From: Chrysomallon squamiferum
Taxonomy: Eukaryota; Mollusca; Gastropoda; Neomphalida; Peltospiridae
DNA length: 64,000 nucleotides
Direction: 5' to 3'
Assembly (NCBI GenBank): GCA_012295275.1
Contig: CM022668.1
Span: forward strand, 10,317,531 to 10,381,530
The notes beneath the pieces were generated by a model, which worked only from the letters and a program-made list of their open reading frames with translations, was not told the DNA's origin and searched no databases. The translations under genes and the position numbers were made by a program. Numbering within the stretch: position 1 is the stretch's first letter; each line of letters starts with the position of its first letter. Below are positions 55,301-64,000 of this stretch, piece after piece.

Positions 55301-58300
55301 ATATATGTACATAGTTACATACACGTCACGCTTACTGAATGTATGATGACAACTAGAGATGATAATGACATGTCTGGATGATGAGATTTACTGATTGTAA
55401 AAAGACACTGATTCTATGATGACACTTACCGTCATGTCTTGAACTGACTGTGTAAAGATACTCAGTGAACAACGACAAATACTGGTTGCTTGATAACACT
55501 TAGTTATTACGTTATTTTTAATATAAATTCTTACGAAAATTTATTCACCTGTCTAGTGGTTTCTTTCGTTTTCTAACACTTTACATTTAAGCATAGTAGG
55601 TATAATAATGATATCAGTGTACACTAGATATTACCATTAATTAAACTGATATGCTACACGGCTTTCAAATAAATCTTCAATTCTTTCTTGAGTTCATATT
55701 TTTGGTAATCCGAATGTCAAGAAAGACGAAAAAATAATTGTTAGTTATATACTTATTACGAGTTGAACATGTTTGAAAAAATTTATGATCTTGGTTTCTC
55801 CTACAGATAAACTAGAAGCGAATTATCTTTAAGAAGATACACATCTAATCGTTGTTCTTTGATCTTTATATCTTGAATAAAATCAGATTTCTCATATGCG
55901 ATGAACAATATAATCACAATGTAATTACTTTTAACACTTTATGACTAGTAAATACGTACTGGTTGTACAATCTGTAGACTCGTATCCTCTTTGACAACCA
56001 TCAACACAAGTTCCATTCACATGATCACAAGTTAGATCTCCAAAACATTTACGTTGTTTACACAACATTGAACAGTTCTGTCCGTATCTATCTCTGGAAC
56101 ATTCTGAAATGCAAAGATACGGCAACCATTCGCATTATGTGTTTTCAAACGTACTGAGTTTGTAATGAGATTGGTTGCTTTGATAACTCTTACCGATTAC
56201 GTTATTTTTAACATAAAGTCTTCAGAAAATAGAAACATTATTTATTAATCTTTCTAGTGGTTTCTCTCATTTTACATTTAAATACAGCATCAATAATACT
56301 TATATCAGTATCCACTAGAGATTGCATTTATTTATACTGATTTGCTTCACGGCTATCAAATAAATCTTGTTTCAAGCAGCCATATTGCTTATTGATCAGC
56401 ATAGTTTTACTTTAAATTCTTGCAGACTAAAGTAGAAAACATAGATGTATGTGTATTTCTATGTAATATATATCTTACTTTGTTTGCAGTCAGCTGAAAT
56501 GAAACCTGCAGTACAACCATTGTCACATTTTCCTGTTACGTTGTTACACGTTGATGAACCGTTACAGTGTCTGGTAGAACAATCTTCACCACACAACACA
56601 CCATAGTGACTGGAATCACACACTGAAATACAAATTTAAAATTATTATTATAAAACATTTCTAAAGTAAGTGTCCATAACAATGATACTAAAGTAACCTA
56701 CCCATTTTTCAACAGTCCTCACAAATTCTTAAATTTATTTTTAATATTGATATTTATCTATTACTAACTGCTTAATCTCTTAACAGCCAATTTCATGTGA
56801 AAAAACTGTTTATCATGATGAGTGTTTTCTGTATCTCTTTTTAATATTAATATTTATCAGTTGCTTAATGACTTAAATAATTATAACGCTTAATACTTAA
56901 ATTTCATATCATGATTATTATTTTCTGTATGATACCATTACACGAGGACCCAGTCCAGTTAGTCTCACATCAGTCAGAACATTTTCCAGTAGTGTAATTA
57001 CAGGGATGTGTTTTACAATGACAAAACTCAGTGCAGTGTTCACCATACGTTCCAGCATCACACACTGAAAAGTAAATGTAAATTGTAGAATCATAACGAA
57101 TTCATATATATTGTTCTTTAATAAATTATAAACAAAATGATAAGAAAACACTTTCTCATGAATGTTCTTGTGTCACATATTTAAAAATAAATTAAACAAA
57201 ACGACTGAAAAATAACAATAAATCCGATGATAGCAATGATATATATGTATGTGAGTGTACGTATTAATATATATTTTTCTTTAATAATTTACAAAAAGGT
57301 CAGAAAAAAAAGCACTTTCTAATAGATATTCTTGCGTCACATATTTAAAATGAAATAAAACAAAATTACTAAAAAATAATAATGATTATGACTGTAGTGA
57401 AAGTTTCGGTAATAGCGATGATATAAATATATGTAACTCTCTATGTCTGTGTCTGTGCGTTAACATATGTATGCAAATGTACGTGCATGTTTGTGTATGC
57501 ATATGAGTGTTTCTAAATTAGTCGACTAAATGTTTCTGTATCTAATGAATGTAGTTACAAACTATATACCAAATATTTGTACTTCACAAAAGTCCATACC
57601 GAAGTCGCCTTTGTTTCTGTAAAGTGTGATATATGTAGCATTCTGATTACAGGTCAGTTGTGTTATATCTGGACTGTTTTTATCTGTTTTATCACACAAG
57701 TGTCCTGTGTTAATCTGGTTTTCCTCCTCAGAGCTGTAGAGTTCAACACCATCTCTGCGAACAGGGGCTACAAAGTAATAAAAATGTGTATGTCTCTGTG
57801 TATATCTGTACCTAATCACGCACAAATGTTGTAAACATAACATGCACATAGACACACACAGACACACACACACACACACATGCACACGCTAATTAATCAA
57901 TAAAAACAACTACAACAAAATAGGAAACGACAAGTTGGCACTATGCTAAATATCGATTAAAAGAAACCGTTACAAGAAATAAAGAATTAAGTGGTCGCTA
58001 AGGAATCTATAAACAAGATATTACATCAGCACTATCAAAACTTTAGTGTAACATTTTGTAATAAATAATATAAGATGTGGATGTGTTTCTATACTTCCTT
58101 CCTTGAGAAATATAATTTAAATAATGTGTGTATACGTGTGTCTCTTTCTGTACTTTTTTGTTTGTTGTTGTTTTGTTTGCTTTTTTACAGCTTACTTATT
58201 AAAACATTTTCTAAACTAAAATTATAAATGAACACTAAACAAGGAACAAGTAATGATAAATAAAATAAACTAAATAAGTAAAAACAAAAATAAGTAAATG

Positions 58301-59974
58301 ACATAAAAATTAATAGTAATAAAAATATTATTATATATACAACCTTTACAACGATTTCTACTACCACCGCTACCAGTACTATTAGTATTACTACTATGAC
58401 TATATTAAAATCAAGTCTAGTACAAAGTATAAAATGATTTATGTCAGTAAACAGAGTAAAGTTAAACTTACAGTCAGTTCTGAAGTAAATGATTATTTCG
58501 TGTATGAAATAAAAATCTCCCAGGTCTACCTGCCACCAGGTGGGTTTTTTGTAAGTATCTGTTAGAATACAGTGAAAATGAGTAGTCCGTGTGTCACCAT
58601 CTACTGCCAGTGAAGAATTCTGATACTGGGGTGGGTAATAGGAACATTGTGTGGTCTTCTTAGCAAATACAACGTTTTCTAGAATGAATAAATAAATATA
58701 ACTACGTTATAACTATTCATAGATGTTACTATTACTAATATTACTTCTGCTACTATTACTAATATTACTTCTGCTACTATTACTAATATTACTTCTGCTA
58801 CTACTACTAATACTACTATCGGTACTGATTTTACTACAATTACTCGATCTTATAAATATATATATATATATTACACTTACAAAAAAACATGCTACACACA
58901 TAACTAAACACAAACAACCACATATACACACATATGGAAATAAATTAAGTAACACACAGTTCATATTTTTGTATATATATATACTAATTCATACATATAG
59001 ATATATATATACTATCAAAGACAGTACACGCATATAGACAAACATTCATGCAGATTATGATGTTTAAATATATTTACCAATTGTGCATTTTGGACCTGAC
59101 CATCCGCTTTTACAAGAATTAGGGCCGCCATTACACCCTATGACGTCATCACAATTATTAATATCACAGTGACAAGTGAAGTTACAGTTTAGTCCATAGA
59201 TTTCTTGTGCACAGTCACCTAGCAACACAGTGAGAGATCAGTAATAACAACAGAAGTGTAATAAATGTCACTGGAAGATGTCTAAAAATATACACTAAAT
59301 TAGTCTTCATAATCTACAGTTAAAAACATGATGATAAACAAACAAATAAATAAATACATCGAAATGGAAACAAAAGTAATGTTCTATGGAAGTACTACTT
59401 TAATAATTCCATCTTTAAGAATTGATTCAACTTATTCCGTATTTTAACTCAGGTTTCCACAAAACCATGGGTGCAGTGATATTCATTTTCAAAATTTAAC
59501 ATCACACGCCGCTGACCAGACTCTAACGTATGACACCCATTCACCCACACTTCCCAGTCACCCAGACAACCTTAATATTATAATACAGTGTTACTGTCAC
59601 AAACAAATTAGAGAGTAAATATACAACAACAGCAATGATGAGGATGATGATTATTGTAATAATAAGAAGAAGAAGAAGAAGAAGAATAATAAGAATAATA
59701 ATAATAAATAGTAAATAAAGTGTAAAAAATTAATTATAGTTAGATTGTACTATACAACATCTAGTAACGATTTCATTATATTTATCCACACATTTATATA
59801 TATATATTTATATATATATATATATATATACATTCACACAAACAGACATATATCTGTATGTCTAAACGTGCGTGTGTCTTTATGCTGTGTATATATATAA
59901 TTACCTGACACGTTTTCAGTTTTGAAATAAACGCACAACGCAGAAAGAACAAAGTAAATCCAACACTTCAACAT
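52004..59974 (-). CDS. R2: lectin-EGF-ITAM receptor with in-frame TGA
   Basis: The best-resolved full unit. Exons: signal peptide (59905-59974), EGF1 (59078-59218), FTP-A (58472-58678), FTP-B (57570-57767), EGF2-6 (56936-57064, 56479-56622, 55960-56103, 55058-55201, 54451-54591), TM (52878-52974) and tail (52004-52352). Lengths sum to 1764 nt, 587 aa, and every junction is in phase. EGF2 contains TGA at 56970-56972, a different codon from the TGA in R6. Skipping this 129-nt phase 1-1 exon would restore an open reading frame. The FTP-A/EGF1 intron lacks the Tc1 relic of R3, R6 and R7. Expected role, from Draper/MEGF10/CED-1 knowledge: surface recognition with ITAM-type kinase signalling; ligand unknown. 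Confidence 0.85.
52878..52974 (-). CDS. R2 transmembrane exon
   Basis: 97 nt, phase 1-2; DVIIIVFSVVYILSVLIFIS; acceptor CACATAG, donor TCTG|GTACGA. Confidence 0.85.
53995..54085 (-). pseudogene. relic EGF exon fragment in R2
   Basis: Two tandem pieces of 'ccactccacccttcctgaca' match the 3' part of the type g exon at 3698-3841; no open module remains. Confidence 0.55.
54451..54591 (-). CDS. R2 EGF6 (type e, ACSGTYGYNC)
   Basis: 141 nt, phase 1-1, eight cysteines; flanked downstream by donor-like repeats (54310-54450). Confidence 0.85.
55058..55201 (-). CDS. R2 EGF5 (type d, ECSRDRYGQNC)
   Basis: 144 nt, phase 1-1, eight cysteines. Confidence 0.85.
55960..56103 (-). CDS. R2 EGF4 (type d, ECSRDRYGQNC)
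   Basis: 144 nt, phase 1-1, eight cysteines; SMLCKQRKCFGDLTC. Confidence 0.85.
56479..56622 (-). CDS. R2 EGF3 (type c, VCDSSHYGVLC)
   Basis: 144 nt, phase 1-1, eight cysteines. Confidence 0.85.
56936..57064 (-). CDS. R2 EGF2 (type b) with TGA
   Basis: 129 nt, phase 1-1. CSDGCETN of the paralogues reads CSD-stop-CETN because GGA is TGA at 56970-56972. Splice sites and cysteines intact. Confidence 0.75.
57570..57767 (-). CDS. R2 FTP-B (second lectin half)
   Basis: 198 nt, phase 1-1; VRRDGVELYSSEEENQ … RNKGDFGMDFCEVQIF. Confidence 0.83.
58472..58678 (-). CDS. R2 FTP-A (first lectin half)
   Basis: 207 nt, phase 1-1; [30 protein letters not shown]. Confidence 0.85.
58729..58803. repeat. 24-nt minisatellite, three units
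   Basis: Unit ctattactaatattacttct plus gcta, just upstream of FTP-A in R2. Confidence 0.9.
59078..59218 (-). CDS. R2 EGF1 (type a, IYGLNCNFTCHC)
   Basis: 141 nt, phase 1-1, eight cysteines. Confidence 0.85.
59385..59600. other. unique insertion in R2 intron 1
   Basis: Non-repetitive, slightly GC-richer stretch (…caccattcacccacacttcccagtcacccagac-like) without counterpart in R3, R6 or R7 introns. No coding or repeat identity recognised. Confidence 0.4.
59905..59974 (-). CDS. R2 signal peptide exon
   Basis: ATG 59972-59974; [20 protein letters not shown], donor TCAG|GTAATT, phase 1. Confidence 0.85.
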
Positions 59975-60280
59975 GTTTTCTGTCCTGAAACAACAAAATC
60001 TCTTAACTTTTATAAAACCTCCGTTCTTTATCTGTGTCTACAGAGTTATTTCAAGTAACAACAAATCATAAAACACAAGTTTTTCAACGGGTTCTTATAA
60101 ATACACTTACTAGAGGTGTGTCCTGTATTCGATTGTTTCTTTCAAAAGTGTCAAGCTGAAATCATAAACATAAATTAATGTTATCAAACAAGTTGACTAG
60201 GAAGATATCTTTTTTATTTTCATGCAGGAGCGTATCCTTGACATTAAACTGGGTACCTGTGTCTCTCTGTCTTACGATAT

Positions 60281-60285
60281 CTATA

Positions 60286-60329
<44 letters not shown>

Positions 60330-60330
60330 C
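60281..60330. repeat. (TCTA)n microsatellite
   Basis: About 12 units in the R2 5' region. Confidence 0.95.
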
Positions 60331-60609
60331 ATATATCTATCTGTCTGTCTTTATATATCTATTTTAACACACGCGAACACAGATGTCAGCTGAAAGACAA
60401 ACATTGAATTTTAAAGCTAATTTTGATTTAATGGGTTGTTTTTGGATATATATTTATTACTTTACTAAAATAAACCAACATTTATTTACATATTTTAAAA
60501 TTAATGTTTTCTTTACTGTACAGAAAGATCACTCGATTCCGATTTTTGTTTCCTATCTATTCCACGGAGGCCTCCTCAAAATTTCATTTCACAACCCTTT
60601 TCAGTCTTT

Positions 60610-60815
60610 CCTCATCTGACCCTGCAAGTACTTGAAAATCTTCCAACCTCTGTTATCGATCATATACGTTAATGATTTATAACGATACTTTTGTTAAACT
60701 ACCCTAAAACTGACTGATCAGAAATTAGTTTTATGAGCGGTTGTCGAGTGACAGTGTTGTATATCTACACACAGAAAAAGAAGAGGGACACTATATTCAA
60801 GAGATTTTCTAGCAA
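60610..60815 (-). promoter_or_regulatory. R2 upstream block (TATA box, GATA site lost)
   Basis: TATAAATCA at 60673-60681. The GATA position reads AGAAAA and the purine box GAGGGA (60773-60788). About 250 bp below the AATAAA at 60929-60934. Confidence 0.55.
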
Positions 60816-60928
60816 CGAAATATAAAAATAAAAACTACTAATAAATAAATAAATAAATAATGCAGTAAAAAATAAAACAAAAATAAAAAAGTGAAACAAA
60901 ATAAATAAAATAAATAATTATTTTAACC

Positions 60929-60934
60929 TTTATT
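60929..60934 (-). terminator. conserved AATAAA poly(A) signal of the ghost unit
   Basis: Retained 3' UTR end of the deleted unit upstream of R2. Confidence 0.45.
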
Positions 60935-61020
60935 TTAACCTTTCAGTACGAATCAGGTAATATGAAAGTATATCACATGCATACATAATCCAAACAGTAA
61001 TGCAAATATACATACATATA

Positions 61021-61197
<177 letters not shown>

Positions 61198-61319
61198 GTG
61201 GGAAAGAATTTGACAAACATTTAAATAGAGTAATAAAAAGTAAAAGCAGAAGAGAGTGATCGACAGTTAAACATTTGTAACACTAGAAAGAAAAATGTTA
61301 ATTGAAGAGCGAAATAATA

Positions 61320-61560
61320 AGGTAATACTTCAATATGTAAATAGTACAAGAAGTACGTAACATTTAAATACTCAGATAACTTTAAAGTTACATGATATTT
61401 CAATATACCAACTAACTTGAATAACGCAATATTTATATACACAAATAACGCGAAATTAACATTCATTTTAAATGCATAAATAACATGATAAAAACGTTAC
61501 ATCTTAAATGCAGAAATTGCATGAATATAATATAATACTTAAATACCGAATGTTCTAAAA
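61320..61560. repeat. degenerate tandem repeat in ghost 3' flank
   Basis: Same family as 640-960. Confidence 0.65.
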
Positions 61561-61699
61561 TAGTGTACATTTTTACTTATATAAATATACGAAAATTAAT
61601 ACTTAATCTGATTACACAATTTGAACTAGATACACAGTTTTCGTTGCCGATTTGTTTTCACAGTCAAACAATTTAAAATGTATATAAACTCGCATTAAC

Positions 61700-61822
61700 A
61701 CTGACAATTGTGTTGCTGCTATCTTTTCGTACGTGTTACGTGAATTCTCGTTCCACCTGAGATTTTCGTACTCGTTCATTTCAATATTTTGACTACTATT
61801 AACGTAGTCATTTCTAGGAGTG
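61700..61822 (-). pseudogene. ghost unit: tail-exon fragment fused to a 5' flank
   Basis: Reads [19 protein letters not shown], then [18 protein letters not shown] without the usual stop. At 61817-61828 it joins sequence that elsewhere lies 5' of the signal peptide exon (compare 60130-60175 and 38345-38400). Everything between has been deleted. Confidence 0.8.
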
Positions 61823-61972
61823 CTCCTTTCAAATGTGTCAAGCTCTAATCTTAAGTGTTAAATTAATGTTATCAAACTAGTTCAGCAGGAACATGTATGT
61901 ATTTGTATGCAGGAGCGTATCCTTGACAATTAAACTGGGTACCTGTGTGTCACTCTGTCTGACTATATCAAT

Positions 61973-61975
<3 letters not shown>

Positions 61976-62021
<46 letters not shown>
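61976..62021. repeat. (TCTA)n microsatellite
   Basis: About 12 units, in the retained 5' flank of the ghost unit. Confidence 0.95.
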
Positions 62022-62289
62022 ATTCTGTCTATCTATCTGTCCATATGTTTGTCTGTCTGTACCAACAAACCCGCACACAGATATCAATCAAAAGACAAAC
62101 ACTAAATTTTAATTTTGTTGTAATGGGTTATTTTTAACTATGCATTTATTACTTTACTGTAATATTTAATCAAGCGTTTATTTCGATGTATACACGTTTT
62201 ACTGTACAGAATACATCACGTGATTACCTTTTTTCTTTACTATCTTTTCCATGGAGGCCTCCTCAGAATTTCATTTCACATCCCTTCCT

Positions 62290-62500
62290 TGTCTTTCCTG
62301 ATTTGCCCCTATAAACACTTGAAAATCTTTCTGCATTTGATATCGATCATATACGTTAATGATTTATAACGCGATCTTTGTTAAACTACCCTAAAACTGA
62401 CTGCGATCAGAAATTAGTTTTATGAGCGGTTTCGAGTGACATTGTTGTATAACTACACACAGATAAAGAAGAGGAACACTATATTCAAGAGATCTTCCAG
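62290..62500 (-). promoter_or_regulatory. upstream block of the ghost unit
   Basis: AGATAAAGAAGAGGAA at 62461-62476 and TATAAATCA at 62360-62368, apparently intact although its gene is deleted. Nearly identical to positions 1-215. Confidence 0.55.
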
Positions 62501-62628
62501 TAAAGACATTAAAAATCAAGTACTAGAAATAAATAAAGATTATAATAGAAAAATAAAATAAAAATAAAAACATGAAAAAAGTCAAATGCAAATAGAATAC
62601 AATTAATGATACTTTCTTGTTTTTTAAC

Positions 62629-62634
62629 TTTATT
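62629..62634 (-). terminator. conserved AATAAA poly(A) signal of R1
   Basis: About 930 nt after the R1 stop, in the same context as the others. Confidence 0.5.
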
Positions 62635-62698
62635 TTAAACTTTCAATGCGTATATAATATGCATACATAATCCAAACACTAATGCACATATACATATA

Positions 62699-62871
<173 letters not shown>

Positions 62872-63009
62872 ATGGGTACAGGTTTCAAAAATATCATAAA
62901 TAGAATAATAAAATGTAAAAGCTGAAGAGAAAAATCACATTTTAACGTTAGCTGCACGTTTATATATTGACAGTTAAACATTTGTAGCAACAGTCTGAGC
63001 AGTGTTATA

Positions 63010-63400
63010 AGAATAACGTAATAATAACGTAATATTTAAATACACAACTAGCATGATCATAGCGTAATATTTTGACTACAGAAATAAAATTCGAGGAAGG
63101 TAAAGTTTAACTATAGAAATAACATTAAAGTAATGAAACATTCAAATATAGAAATAACATGAGACTGACGTAATTAGATAAACAGTATTAAAGTAACGTA
63201 ACATTTAAATATAAAAATAACTTTAACTACAAAAGAACGTAGTATTTAAATACACAAATAACATGAAATTAGGGCATTATTTATATACACAAATAACACG
63301 AAAATAATATAATACTTAAATGTACATACAAGATAATGATAATGTAACATCTTTCTTGCACAAATAACACGAAAATAATGTAATACTTAAATACCAAATA
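63010..63400. repeat. degenerate tandem repeat in R1 3' flank
   Basis: Units around 'aataacgtaatatttaaata', counterpart of 640-960 with extra units. Confidence 0.7.
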
Positions 63401-63562
63401 TCAAAATCCAGTATGTATTTTTAGTTATAGAAAGGTAAGAAAATGAATACTTAATCTAAGTGATTACACATTTTTAGCTTGATATATAATTTTCGTGGCC
63501 AATTCGATTTCAGAGTAAAACATTATATTAGAATGTATATAAAGAAACATTAGCACTGAAAA

Positions 63563-63911
63563 TCATATTCCTGTTATCTTTTCATATGTATTGAGTGAAT
63601 TCTCGTTCCATTTGAGTTTTTCATACTCGTTCATTTCAATATTTTGGCTACTATTAACGTAGTCATTTCTAATCGTGTTTCTCTGCAACTGATCACGTGA
63701 TATCTGCGAATTAACATAACCAGAAACCGTGACAACATCAGAGGAATGAAAATTAGTGTAAGCAGCAGGTTCAGGCAGAGTTTCCTCGTTTCTTTGTTCA
63801 ATGTTATCATAATGTTCATCTTCGTGTTCTGAGTTTTGATGAGTTCTCACTCGGTTTAGTTTAGACTCTCTGGTCTCATTTTTTGTCTTCGATTTTAATC
63901 TTCTTATCAAA
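63563..63911 (-). CDS. R1 last exon: ITAM tail (rest beyond right edge)
   Basis: 349 nt, acceptor TTTTCAG, same frame and stop as R2, R5 and R6. LIRRLKSKTKNETRES, HYDNI (instead of YENI), GYVNS, DYVNS, EYEKL, TYEKI with YEKL-x9-YEKI. Downstream sequence nearly identical to that of R8. The TM and ectodomain exons lie outside the window. Confidence 0.88.
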
Positions 63912-64000
63912 CTGAAAAAAAAAAGTATACCTTTACTTTCTCTTGTTTTTTACCACACCTAATGTACGGGTATATGCTATATCTAGGCATGTATGAATGT

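Overview
The window looks like AT-rich animal DNA, most probably from a mollusc and, as my best guess, an octopod cephalopod. The reasons are short symmetric exons with GT/AG borders, long introns packed with (TA)n, (CA)n, (ATGT)n, (TCTA)n and (GA)n tracts, Tc1/mariner and LINE relics, and a multi-EGF (MEGF10/Draper-like) receptor family of the kind known to be expanded in such genomes. The species is inferred; no rRNA or other marker is present.

Every recognisable gene lies on the minus strand, so transcription runs from high to low coordinates. The window is one head-to-tail array of related type I membrane receptors, named here R1 (right edge) to R8 (left edge). The shared plan is: signal peptide (about 24 aa), a first 8-Cys laminin-type EGF, an F-type-lectin-like (fucolectin/F5-8C, 'FTP') domain split over two exons, 4 to 9 further 8-Cys EGF modules with one exon each, one transmembrane helix, and a single-exon cytoplasmic tail. 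That tail carries an ITAM-like YEKL-x9-YEKI pair and several pYxN (Grb2-type) motifs. All ectodomain exons are phase 1-1. The TM exon is phase 1-2. Reading frames close exactly in R2 and R6 apart from one nonsense codon in each.

Layout: R1, last exon only (63563-63911). A 'ghost' locus at 61700-62500, where a promoter is joined directly to a tail fragment. R2 (59974-52004), complete but with an in-frame TGA. R3 (50774-45976), 5' half, cut by a gap. R4 (45775-40033), 3' half, with a frameshifted tail that lacks the ITAM. R5 (38172-29522), with indels in its first exons. R6 (28635-19461), complete but with an in-frame TGA. R7 (18201-9695), whose ectodomain is like R3 but whose TM and tail are unrelated and carry an NPxY motif; it is cut by a gap. 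R8 (9494-1131), with a decayed lectin half and the longest EGF array. Each unit begins with a conserved upstream block (GATA site, TATAAATCA box) about 250-290 bp past the conserved AATAAA of the preceding unit.

Together the genes look like a rapidly evolving cluster of phagocytic or immune-type surface receptors: lectin plus EGF recognition outside, and ITAM (Syk/Src-type) or NPxY (CED-6/GULP-type) coupling inside. There is clear birth and death: segmental copies, exon relics, a whole-gene deletion, decoy-like truncations and tail exchange. Two 200-N gaps (9495-9694, 45776-45975) fall between near-identical paralogues and probably hide missing sequence. Intronic stretches without their own entry hold only AT-rich or microsatellite sequence in which I recognise nothing. 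I see no credible plus-strand gene.
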